DNA of 64,000 nucleotides from Chionis minor (Eukaryota > Chordata > Aves > Charadriiformes > Chionididae), in contig VZSF01001417.1 in NCBI GenBank assembly GCA_013398295.1, positions 1 to 64,000 on the forward strand, read 5' to 3'. Below are positions 46,511 through 57,850 of the stretch, in pieces (position 1 is the first letter of the stretch; each line of letters begins with the position of its first letter). The notes under the pieces are model-generated. The model was not told where the DNA came from and did not search any database. It saw nothing but the letters and a program-made list of their open reading frames with translations. Both the position numbers and the translations under genes were made by a program.

Positions 46511-49500
46511 CTTTGGGCAAAGAGGTCTGGCCTCGGTGTTTTTTTTACAGAAAGGGGTGAGAAAACACAAACATAAAAACTCTCAGGCAAGAAAACCCGA
46601 TACATCTTGAAAAAGCATCCTACAGTGCTTCTGAGAAAACCATTTGAGAAAGGAATGGAGAAGGTACTATTTGAAAGAGATTTGCTGCTTTTAGCTGGGA
46701 AACTGCCTCTGGGTTGTTTGAATCTTCATGTTTTCAGGGACAGAGGTTCTTTTCTAAATGACTAACCTTACTGACCATGGGAAATACTGTAAGTTTCACT
46801 TTTTATAGACTACTCCTTCTCTCCTTGGTGCCACTAGACCCCAGCACTGACAACTGTCTTGGCTGTGTCCCAGCTGCTCCCCCAGGCTGCTCCTGCAGCA
46901 CAGGGTCCTCGCCCACCCTTTCCTGGGGGAACCCTCACCCAGCCTTCCTCCAGCCTCTCGGCTTGGTGAAAGTTTTCTTGGCTAAAATATCTCTTGGAAA
47001 AAAATTATTCAGGCCACAGCAAAATATATCAACTAGTCATGTTGAATTTACTGAATAGTTTGAGCCACAAAAGGTTTAAAGTATTCCTCCTTCCTAAAAA
47101 ATGTGTTGATATTTAAGGAAAATTTTGTGTTTATACTTTCTTCATTCAAAATAGCATTTTGTTGAGAAAATTTGTAAAAAACTTATTTTAAAATTTAAAA
47201 AAAGAAAAGAAACTAAAAATAAACACAACTTAAGCAATGCACTTTTCTTTAGGTCAAATGAAGCAAGTAATCTGACCAAAGATAATTTCATTTATCTTAA
47301 AAATGTTTCCTTTACACTCAACCCAAAATTATTTTTTCTTTCATTTCAGAAATACCAGCAAAACAAAAGATTCACTATTTACACAGCTGCTTTTCTGACA
47401 CATATGCCCCCAGTCTGAGAGCTACATTTCTTATTCCTGGCTGGGCTTCCCAAGAACATTCCACTAGTTAATAGCAATAACATGGGTCAATTCAGGCTTG
47501 AGGTAGGTGGGTGTTTAGCGGATTTTTGCCCACTTTTATTAGGTCTAAATAGATTCCATTTTATTATTTTATCAGTTTCTCAAAGCTGGGATAACATTTT
47601 ATGCTGCAATCTGTTCTTTGATTTGGATGGAAGGAAGGTTCAGGATTCTAATAAAGGAAGGGACTAATACAAGTACTAATACAAGTTTCCTACTTCAGAG
47701 GGTTTTATTACTTCCTTACCATTCTCTTTAATATATTTTTTTAGTAATATTCTTGTAGAAGTTTTGGTCCTGGCCTAGTCTCTCTTACTTGCATTTCATA
47801 TCCTCATTCTTGGAAAGCCACTGCATCTAGCTGCTGGGCCGTTCTAAGGTTTGCCCACAAACTTTGATTACGGTGCTCTGGTTAGATACTTCAAGCTAAG
47901 TTTCTCAGTTTTGGAATTTACTTTTGCTGAAGCTGTGGAGTTGGCATCCTTCAGTAGGACATAATCGTATGTTAGAAACAGAGACCCAATATTTATCATT
48001 TAATTAATTTCACACCAAAAAGTCCTTCCTCTTTTCACTTTCACAGCTTGTCCAAAATTTATTGCTTTTGCTCTTTTGCACTTTCCCATTTTAAGTTCTC
48101 TGGACACTAGATTTTACTCCAGTATTTCTCACCTTTCACTGTTCTACTTGCCTTCTCTCCCTTTATTTCACCATTTTCTTTTCATCCATCCACTAGATAT
48201 ATTTCTCTGACACCATTTTCCTTTCCTGTCTCACTGAATGCTCTTCCTGGTTTGAATTTCTGTGCTAGCTTCCCATACTTCCCCTGTCGCCCAACCCCTC
48301 TGTGTCCTCTACAGAGCCTTCTTGGGCTTTACTATTTCTACATTTCTGCTCTTGTGCTCAAGCTGATATACTCTTTAATGACTTTTCTCCTTAGGTTTTT
48401 TTTTTTACTCTGAATCCTTGATGTAGAAGTTGTTCAATGCCTCCCTCTCTCCCTTCATTAGTATTTTTCTTATGCTTGTTAACACTCTCCAGATGCGCAC
48501 ATACTAACAACATCCTCACTTCATGCAAAAGCTGGAACCACCCCTTACATGATCAATTTGAGTAACCACAGCAACTAGATCCCAGTCTGCTTTTGTTCAC
48601 TCTGTTGTGATACTTGTCCTCGTACCCTTTTCTTTCCTAACAATTATTTTATTGAGCCTGTAGATGTGATCAGGACGGTGGGTTCCAAAGCACCGAAAGA
48701 GTTTTTTGCATAACATTTACAGTTTAGCTTTAAAAGGTCCTTCCTGCCTCTCATCAGAAACCTAGGGTTTTTTTGCAGCCTCAAGAGGATCACGCTTAAT
48801 AAAAGGATCTCTGCTCCCGATTCTGCAGAGCATCCGGCAATCCGGCAGACCAGTTCTGCCCAGAGGATTTTTACATACTGCGTGGAACAAGGGCCATTAA
48901 GTTGTCCTAAAGCCCACAAGAAAAGGACGCGAGTAGTGAAGCTTAACTATAACTTAATCATCGCTAACATTAAATTATTATTTACAATGTAACCAGACAA
49001 AGGAGGAACTTACTGTATCACATAAAAAAAAAGAGAGAGAGAAAAAAAAGAAGATATCACCATGCTATAGCTTCCATCTGTTCAGACATGGAAGGAGATC
49101 TTTGCATGACATTTAGAACAAATATGATATTTGTTTATCCAAAACAGAGACTATCAAATTCTGCAGCCCATTCCTCAGGCACATCTTGCTGAGAGTGCCT
49201 GAGCTGCAGGATACCGCTCCGAAGGTGACCTCATTCTGAAAGCTGAATCCAAATGAACACAAAAATATTTGTTTATTGAAATGTGTTGTAGCAGTTTTCA
49301 AAAAGTAACCTAGCGAGACTTGCAGCAGAGGCAAAAAGGTCTATTTTAGTTACTGTTCAGCTCTGTATATTATGCATCAACCTAGGGCTCCTTCTACTAG
49401 GGCTCTCAAATTGTTTTAGGGAAAAACAGAATGAATAAAATATATATTACTTCTACAGAACTGTTTTTTGCTCTCAGTTGTATCAGGATAAATTCAGAGT

Positions 49501-51849
49501 AAATCTAATTAAGCCAATGGTTTTCTAACAGTGTAAAAGCAAACAAATTGAGATCTGATGCTTCTCATGTTTTATTTGACAAGTGTTTTCATGTTATGCT
49601 GTCAAATGGACAGTGACAGGATGTACGGGTTTTGGGAGTCCTTTGGCAGGCACCAAAGAAGCCCTATAATAGCCCACGACGATGCAGTCATTTGCAAATA
49701 TTACCAGAATCGGTCTTCCTAGCCAGAAGCATAGCAGTTCCTCTCACTGATTTGTTGTCCTCACACACTTATTTGCTAAATTGTAAGGCAAAAAGGCATC
49801 CTAGATGTTTCCTTGAGGTGGCCATTGGGGTTGAAAGAGAATTTTTTCACTCAACCCCAAATTTGAAGGAAGAACATTAAATAGAAACTACAAACAACCA
49901 CCATCTACTCTTTCTCTCTTCCATTCAAACATGGGCTCAAGCTCTCTCCTAAATCCCCCAATAGCCAGGATCATGGTTCTTTTATTCAGTCAGAACAGAT
50001 CATTTCCTTTTGGAGACAAGCTTTCAACCTTGCATTAAATTGATTGCATTATTTATTAACAACCTCTATGTTTGCTGAAAGAACACGGAGTCATTTGTCA
50101 TATTTAATTTCATTTGTGCTTAATGAATAGAGGGCCAGATCCAAAAAAAGACCCTGAGCACCTTAAATGCATCTCCTGGAAAAGCTGGGCTCCTAAATCT
50201 CCATTTTCAATCTTGACAGCACCCTCCGAGTTGTCACTCCACATGAGGGTGCTGATACTTCTGAGCCACCCCCATCCCGGGGTCAGAAAGCCCTGGCTGC
50301 CAGGATGCTCCTCCAGTCCCCAGTGGGAAGCCAGGAGATCCACAGAGCTATCTGGAGGCTTCAGTGTAAGAGCAGTATTTCATTCCTCAAGAAGACCTAA
50401 TGTAGATGTAGGACCGTGTTCCTGGCTAAAGTCAGCAGTGACTGCCACTTTCTTCTAAGACAGCTGCAGGAGGTGTAAGCATCCCCTTCAAGTCTATCAG
50501 CTGGAGACACTCGTTGCAACTCTTCCCTTTTTAGTTAGTGCCCCACGTGATCCAGACACGGGCACGTTCGCTGCTCTTTTTGAACCATACACGAGAGCGA
50601 GAGGACAGACACACAAGAAACAATTGTGAGTGGGATCGAGACCAAATGGTTGCAATTGGTATAGAGAGGGGAGTGCTGAGCCTGGGTTTCACCTTGAAGC
50701 ATTCAAAAGCTGGAATGTATCCGAATACTGTCCCTGTAAGTTTCCTCCAGCATCCCCATTGCAATAACCTTGTTTTCCTCTGCCTCTTGTGATTCCAGGT
50801 GACCTGTACCCCTACAAGCATCTCCAGCCCTCATGAGCCAGGTGAGAGGCAGTTCATTGCAAACTACGTACGGACCAAGGTGCTGTCCAGGAAACCCTCC
50901 CAGATGGTTACTGGCAAAGTGAACTGAAAATTATGGTCGATCAAGGCTGACTGGGGGAAGAGTCTTAATCTAGTTCTCACAGCAGGGGAAGAGAGTTCTT
51001 CAGTGCTGCCTCAGCTACCTTCAAAGCTCATCTCCTCTGCCAGTGTTGAATGAAGTTAGTCAACAAGGCTCAGAAGTTATTGTAGGGATAACAGCAGTTT
51101 GTTTACCTACAGTTGTATGAAACCTCACCCTACCTAAACAATGCCAAACCACTTGTAGTCAGGAAGACCTTTTCCATGTTATTCCTTGAGACAATAAAGC
51201 CCAATGGATTATTTCCATCACAACAAAGAAAGTCCCTAGCTCCATGGTTCATCTCTGTTCTGTACACCTTGGGCATGGTCCCTGCCCACTCAGCCCTCCC
51301 TCTCTTTCCACAAGTGAAGTTAAAATGGGGATTCAAGAGAAAGGCTAAAAGGGAGGAGATTATCAGCATTAACTCTTGTTAGCATATCTGGGCATCAGCT
51401 TATCAGCTGCTGTTAGTGTACTGAAACACAGAATAAAGCTGCATTTCTGTAAAAGACATTGGGTGCAAAATTGGACAGAAGAGTGTCAGATTGCAGCTAT
51501 TCCATTCTTTCACACAAAATGTGAAATAACATGTTAACTGCCTTCTGGGCATACAGTAAGCATCCATTAAAATAATCACCATATGGCTCTTTTTGGGACA
51601 TGGTAACTTTCGTGTTATTTCACAATCCATTCAGATGAACAATTTCACAATGGACCCTACAGGACCTTGAAAGGATTTTATCAGGTTACTGGATTAAGGC
51701 TTTGATAGAGATTCTGAGGAAAAAGCAGGTCGAAATAACAGCTCACATAGTGCCTCTGCACAGTGATTACTGGGCTATATCTTCTGTTCAAATGGGAAAA
51801 GGAAATCCCTTGAAATAAAAAGTCTGGCTACTGCTGATTAGCTGACAAG
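46511..51849. other. Non-repeat interval, no gene recognised
   Basis: Pyrimidine-rich plus strand at about 48080-48420. A purine tract with (GA)n lies at 49024-49054. The frame of 114 codons at 50114-50458 has an antisense partner and no domain. No repeat family was recognised. Confidence 0.5.
49024..49054 (+). repeat. Polypurine tract A10-(GA)n-A8
   Basis: All purine on the plus strand over about 31 bp, with a short GA repeat between two A runs. Confidence 0.8.
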
Positions 51850-52960
51850 AACGAAATTGAACACCATGCGCATAAAACTCTATATGCGCTACCAACAGAT
51901 CCATCATGTCAGCAATTCATTTTCTTATGGTAGTATGGGCTTGCAGACGAATCCATTAAGGCCCAAATAAATTAATCGCAGAGAAGAGAAGCATCCCCTG
52001 CCTTGTGTGATTTTCTACACACATGGCTTACAAGTCTAGCTTTGGATTGTTATTTTTTTACATTTATCCCTTTCTCACTCATTAACTTTACTGCATTATA
52101 TAGTCAGGGCCCAAAATATTCCGCCTTTTGCTGTTATCAGCATATAACTTACATCAGTTTCTCCAGCTGCAGGAATACCATAGTAAGAATATTTTACGTG
52201 CAGCAGATACCTCTAAATCTTTGAGCGGTTGCAGTTGTACCTGGAGCTTATAGCAAGGACTAAGAGCACAATAGTTTGAGGATGAATTCTGGTTAAGATT
52301 CATCTGAAATGTCATATCAGTAATTTATTTTTTTTAAACAGTTTGTATTACGTCTCTTTTTCTCCTGTTTCACTCTTTGCAGAGTCATTGAAATGCATTG
52401 TCTGTTGGAGGACTCCAGTTGCGGTGGTGATGGTACGTTAGGTGGCAAGTCCCATGAAGCATGCTAATATACGCTAATCTTTTAATAATGATGAATATTT
52501 GACTCTTTGTAATGGGGGTATTTTTTTTAAAGAGGCTTTCCACAAAAAAATCATCACAATGGTTGTCACAAGTAAGCTTCCCTCCCCTTTGAAAGAACTG
52601 ACTGTAGTGGAAAAGATAATTACTTAGTTCCTTTATCTCCGAATTATTTGTAATAAAACCTGAAATCGCACCACAAGGTCTTTCATGAGGATGTCATAAA
52701 TTAAGATGCATCGATGTATTTGGTGCATCTGTTCAGCTCTGCGCTCCTTTGTCTTCTGCAAATAGCGCAGCAGCTTCAATACCCAGCAGACAGCATTTAC
52801 GCAAATGATGTCGTGGTCTGTATCATTAATATTCAGCGATTGTCTGTCATAGACACCTTACTGTACATCTGTTATGCAAATTTATGTTAATTTTTGCTCA
52901 CTGACAGCTGCCTTGGTTCCCTCCCTAAAATGATCTTTTCCATTTTGAAGTTTGCAATCT
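51850..52960. promoter_or_regulatory. Most enhancer-like block in the window
   Basis: No repeat is present, CpGs are retained, and recognisable developmental transcription-factor motifs are dense. Two GCTAAT cores sit exactly 10 bp apart (52463-52468 and 52473-52478), the first within ATGCTAAT, followed by TTAATAATGATGAAT. A PAR/C-EBP-like TTACGCAA is at 52797-52804. A perfect POU octamer ATGCAAAT is at 52874-52881. A TGACAGCTG (MEIS half-site overlapping a CAGCTG E-box) is at 52902-52910. There is no credible ORF. Long, motif-rich, CpG-retaining single-copy DNA in a gene desert is typical of conserved enhancers near developmental genes. Conservation was not tested, and the target gene is not visible. 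Confidence 0.4.
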
Positions 52961-53415
52961 GTTCCCAAAAATGTTAATCTAACAATTAACTGAAATTGCT
53001 AAACAGAAATTTTACATGTTATGTCCAAAATAGAAACCAGTGTTTTTAAATAGATGGTGAATCTTCTCTTCACATCATTTGTTTTATATGTGATTCAGAG
53101 AAGGGTAAACATTGATCTTCGCACAGCCTGTGTTGGGATAAGTGACAATCTCCCTATACAGTAATAGGTTTTGCAGGAAATGATGCCATCTTGTTTGCAC
53201 ATAGGCTATGGGCATAAAAGTGGCTTTCCCATTAAAAGCTGCTCTTTGCAGAATTGTTTTCTATCTGGACTTTTGGAAATGGAGAGGCCACTCTTCATTA
53301 ATACTTTATTTATTTAAAACTTTGATTTTAAATAATATGACCATATTTCAAATAAAAGCAGCAAGCATTTTAAAAAGGTTTCAGAGCAATTACAACATCA
53401 TGATGGTATAACATA
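52961..53415. other. AT-rich intergenic or intronic DNA, nothing recognised
   Basis: No repeat family, no exon. Confidence 0.5.
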
Positions 53416-53479
53416 TCAGGAAAAGTGAGATACAGAGGTCTTGGAAGCTAGATTCAGATTGCTGGAGCAAATGCTTTGA

Positions 53480-53985
53480 CCCAGGGTGCCCACAACCGTG
53501 TTTCTGCTTCCAGAGTCGGGAACCAGACAAGTTACACCAGGTGGCCCCCAAGGAACCAGTGGACATCTGGGCAGGTGGTGTGCAGGAGGGGGTTTAAGCC
53601 TCTCAGACATCAGGGGAGGTACACGAGCAGAACCTACACAGAAAAATGGTCTCCACCTTAAACCAAATTGCAACCAGATTGCTGGCACAGAATGCTTACA
53701 AGTTCTGGTGCATCCCTTAGATCCGGAGCAAGAGAAACATTGACAGGAGCCAGGGAGAGCTTGGGTCAGGCAGGCAGCTGCAAGAGATGTCTGAAACGGG
53801 AGGGTAGCTCTGTGCCTCAGAGAGGACAGCTCTGAAACGGGGGATGAACCAGAGAGGGGCAGATTGCAGTCACAGATCAGGCTGTTAGGAGAGAAAAATA
53901 AGAGTCGGCATATTGTCCATACTGGGAAAGAAGCCCCTAAGTGTCCATATGCCACGGCCAACCGCTTCTAAGCAGAAACCAGTTA
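53480..53985 (+). mobile_element. Probable ancient CR1 relic: end of ORF1 (esterase region)
   Basis: One plus frame contains KNGLHLKPNCNQIAG; a neighbouring frame of the same bases reads LNQIATRLLAQN. The pattern GLHLNQ-GTRLLA is the C-terminal signature of the esterase-like ORF1 region of old amniote CR1 elements, here with a frameshift inside it. The DNA CCTTAAACCAAATTGCAACC, then AGATTGCTGGCA fits that reading. The relic continues for an unknown distance; similarity is lost after about 53720. The longest frame in the window (181 codons, minus strand, 53416-53961) lies antisense to it and is an accident of stop-poor sequence. The family call rests on one short motif. Confidence 0.42.
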
Positions 53986-56900
53986 AATACATTATCTGGC
54001 AGTGCAGTAGGGCCATGATGTAATAGATTTTTCAGCAACCTATGGCCAAATCAGAATTTGACAGAATCATACAGAGCCTGACTATAAGCTATACGGGCGG
54101 AAATAAGTTAAGTTGTAGACATTAGAAACAGCCTTACAGTGCGCCACAGATTCAATATCAGTCTTCGCCATAGAAAATACAGACAAGATACCTATCCGAG
54201 CCCTACCCTTATCAGGAAATAAAGAGCAGGCTATGTCAGGCTGAGCTGTCAAAATAAGAAGAGTAGGAAAATTAAACTGATAAATTAAAGAGCAGCATGT
54301 CACCTGACTGATGGCATCCCTCCAGGAGATCTCTTAGAGGCGTAGCCGCCGTTTCTAACGAAGAATACAGAATAGCTCATTAAAAAACACAGAATGGCAG
54401 GGTAGCAAACATTGCCCTTTCCTTCCAAAAGGGGAAACATGGGAATTCTCAGTTACAAACTCTGAATCCTCAGAAAAGTTTTTGGAACAATAATCAAGAC
54501 AAAAGTATAAAATTACCAAAATGAGAATGCTATGAGACCAAGCTGACAGAGCTTCTATTAAGGAAAATTGTTCTTCTCTAGTCTATTGTAATGCATCAAG
54601 AGTGTTAAACAATGGCTGATGAAGACCATTTTGTAAATAAGTTCACCGGAAAGCCGATGTATTTAATTGAAAAAGTATTTCCTGAGGAACCAATTAGGAA
54701 AAAAAAAAAAATCATGTAAGAAGAGTAAATATTCTGCTATAGTTCAGAAACAGATTGACAAAACCACACCAAATAGAAGTATATAACTCACTCCCAAATC
54801 AGAAACCCATAGTGAAAAATTGCTGAGGTATTTTAGAAACTACAATTAATAAGATTGTTTGGAAAAGGGCTAAACAGCCATATCAGTATTTGCAGGTAAC
54901 AACATTTTGTCTAGATGTCTAGACAAAGCAAAGTTCTTGACAGACTTAGGAAGGCCTTTAAAATAGATTACAAGACAGCACTTGAACAATAAATTCAATG
55001 TCAAGTGCTAGATAAATTTAGGGACATGAGATACTGCATTTCAAGGAACCTCCTGGGGCATCAGTTTCTACCATTTACTATTACAGGCAACCACGTAATA
55101 TAACTTTTCTTCCTAAGTTTATCAAGTTCCAGCTTTTGCTCTGATCAGAATTATCATACGCATTTTTGGTAAACTATTTCCTGAGAACAAATTTTATGGC
55201 AACAGGCAAGCATACAAGAGAGGCTACAGCTAAACAGAATGATTTGTAATTAAATCCCTAAAAATTAAAACCAACTGACTCTTCATGTTTTCATGTAGTG
55301 CCTTTACTGTAAGTTGTCTAGTCAATTTAGGACTTAGAGTACAGTTGCACTAATATTACACTATTCTAATGCAGGGAAAACACAAGATGGTGGAACTTTT
55401 TATTGACTAACATTGTTGGGAACGAACCATTTTACAGTCAGTCCTTTTCCTTCTTTGGGCATTAGGAGAGAATGAAAAGACCCTTCTTGCGGTCATCCCG
55501 TACTGTCTCCTGTGAATGTGTTTCAGCACTTCAGCCTTTATATAGTTTTCCTAACCAATTACAGCAACAAACACCCTCCTATGGAAGTTTCGGGTTGTGG
55601 GTTTTGTTTAATTACAGGAATTTGGCAGAGGACACAGGAGAGCATACCAAAGGTTGTCTGTCTAGCATCACCTGCAATGTCGGAGTAAAGTGGTGGGATG
55701 ACAGTAGGAGAGCAGTGCAGGCAGAAAGCTGTTAAGAGCAGTGGACCAATCCAAGGTTATAGCATTCACCTGGCACCCCAGCAAGCATATCCCTGCCTGC
55801 TGGATGCTATTCATCAGTCCCAAAGCTCAAGACTCTGCCTCTGCTGTGTTAGCTTAGTTTTCAACTTATTTCAAACATCCTAAGTCCAGAGAGATTGTTA
55901 TTAAATTGAGGTCCACAGAGAGATACAGTTTTCTTTGTTCAAAATAGTTCAGTCACAGTAGCTGGGAGAACAAAATGCCAAAGAGCAGCTAAAACATAGC
56001 TAAGCTCAAAGCTTAAATCTGGTATCTCTTTGGTGACCAGATCTTCTAAAACTGATTTTTCCCCCTTGATGACATTAAAATTAGATTATGCTTTTTATGA
56101 TTTTTTTTTTTGGTAATACACTAGCATTTTACTATCATAGGGATGAATCATTTTTCAGGAAAAATAATGTGATGAACTACTTTATTTAATGTCATTAAAA
56201 CCTTGACAATATTTTTGTACCATGTAAGCCTCAAGTTGCTGACTACAACCTCAGCAGGAGCTATGGGGCTATGCCAGGAATTTCCACATATAGAAATGAG
56301 CTGAGACAAAGACGATTTTGCTGTTTCAATTTTCTCCTTCTTCCCATTTTGGAATGAAAACATATTTCAGTGTTTCCTGATAAAAAAAGCTGTCAGAAAG
56401 TTGTGACAGACAGATTAGGGTATTTTGCTTCCAGAAAACAAACACTGCAGTCTAGTTTCCCAGTTTCTGAATATCTTTATTACATAGACAAAACAAGTTT
56501 CATCAGAAACAACCTCTTAAAATGAATAAATGAAAACATTGTTCCAGAACTGGTGGAACACTTTAATTTCATTGTTTTACAATGCTGTTTTTTCCAGACT
56601 GATTAAATAAAAAATTCTTAATGAACTGTATTTCATTGGAAGTGGTGGAAGAGAATTTCAGAGGTGCCTTTGATGGAAGTTTCCTGAACAGCTCTTTCCT
56701 GATGTGTGAGAAACTGGATTTTGAACTGTCTGTAATGAAAATGCTGAGTCTGACTGAACTGCAACAACTCACACCCCATACCCAGCCCTTCGCACATGCT
56801 GTATATACAAATACCAAAGACTGAGCAACTCAACAGCACCATAGCATTCTAAGCCCTATTCGTTAGAGAAATGCAGCAAAAGCCTACCCAAAAAGTGCAG

Positions 56901-57414
56901 AGATTGGCAGCAATTCTTGGAAAGACCCTACAGGTATGATAACTGCTTTGCAACTCGCTCCTTCTGGGACACGGTATGTAATTCTGGCTCCCCCATGTCC
57001 CCCAGCACCCTTCACCGCTGCACAGTGTCCTCCTGCTGCCACGCCACCACTGCACAGCAGCTTTTGGAGATGGTATCTGCAGCCACAAGGACAAAGGGGT
57101 TCTGGGTTTTTTTTAGGAATGCTGCTGAACCAGACAAAACCACTGTTATTTTCACTTTAACTGTTCTTTATCTTGACATCTGCCTCCCCAAGACAGAATA
57201 ACACACACCTAGAAAGAGAAACATAATTAGATTTCTTATTTCTGACAGCCACTGGTGCAATAATATTCTCTTCTCCCTACCCACGTAGGTCAAAGAAAAT
57301 AAGATTGGAGGGATCTGAAAAGATTAGAAGTCTGTTAAATTATTCACAACAGCAGCATTGAGGTCCACCTGTGAAGACTTGCATTTCTTTATGGGACTGA
57401 GTGACTTTCATCAG
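53986..57414. other. AT-rich interval, no gene recognised
   Basis: Contains a T11 run at 56101-56111. The part 53986-54700 has a different texture (several CpGs, many short frames) and may be the continuation of the old element at 53480, but I find no landmark to prove it. Frames at 56569-57201 overlap on both strands and show no domain. Confidence 0.45.
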
Positions 57415-57850
57415 TCATTTTATTGATCAGTGTAGAAAAACCTAAGTTAATGCACATGGGGAAAACCCCCACCAAACACACACAAAACCTGCTCCACCAC
57501 CACTCCTTAAACTGTTGCTAATAAGTAATGGGATATTGGGATTATAATAGGTAATTTCATGGATCAACCTCTCTGATTAATAGTAAGCAAACAGGACAGC
57601 TAAATATTAGGAATTTTTAGGAGAGGACTAGAGAACAACATAAAGGATATCATGATGCTGCCAAATGAATCCATAGTTTGCCTGTGTCTCAGGTATTATG
57701 TTTTAAACGTGCCCCCAGTTCTCAAAAAGTAAAAAGAAGACTAAAACCAGGAGATGTTATGAGAAGACCACCATGAAAAATCACTTCTGCATAAGGAATG
57801 GCTAAATAAACTGGGTGTCTCCAGTATGCAGAATATAATAATGCGTACAG
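57415..57850 (+). mobile_element. Ancient CR1 LINE relic (RT thumb region)
   Basis: Order of landmarks: AAAACCTAAGTTAATGCACATGGGGAAAA (family: AAAGTAATGCACATTGGAAAA), a TATTGGGATTATAATAGG block, AGCTAAATATTAGGAATTTTTAGG, AGGACTAGAGAACAACATAAAGG, TATCATGATGCTGCC, AAATGAATCCATAGTTTGCC and CCAGGAGATGTTATGAG. These follow the middle-to-late part of ORF2 in old amniote CR1 subfamilies, in order and on the plus strand. All frames are broken. Age is comparable to the relic at 6150-6700, and the two cover partly overlapping parts of the same type of element. Confidence 0.68.

Noticed and set aside
46257..46605. Overlapping frames on both strands suggesting an exon
   Set aside because: Low stop density comes from local GC enrichment. 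No frame has a domain or flanking splice sites that agree with it.
53416..53961. Longest ATG-to-stop frame in the window, 181 codons, minus strand
   Set aside because: It has high Pro/Ser/Cys/Leu content without a domain, a frame on the opposite strand covers the same bases, and it lies antisense to a probable CR1 relic. It is best explained by stop-poor composition.
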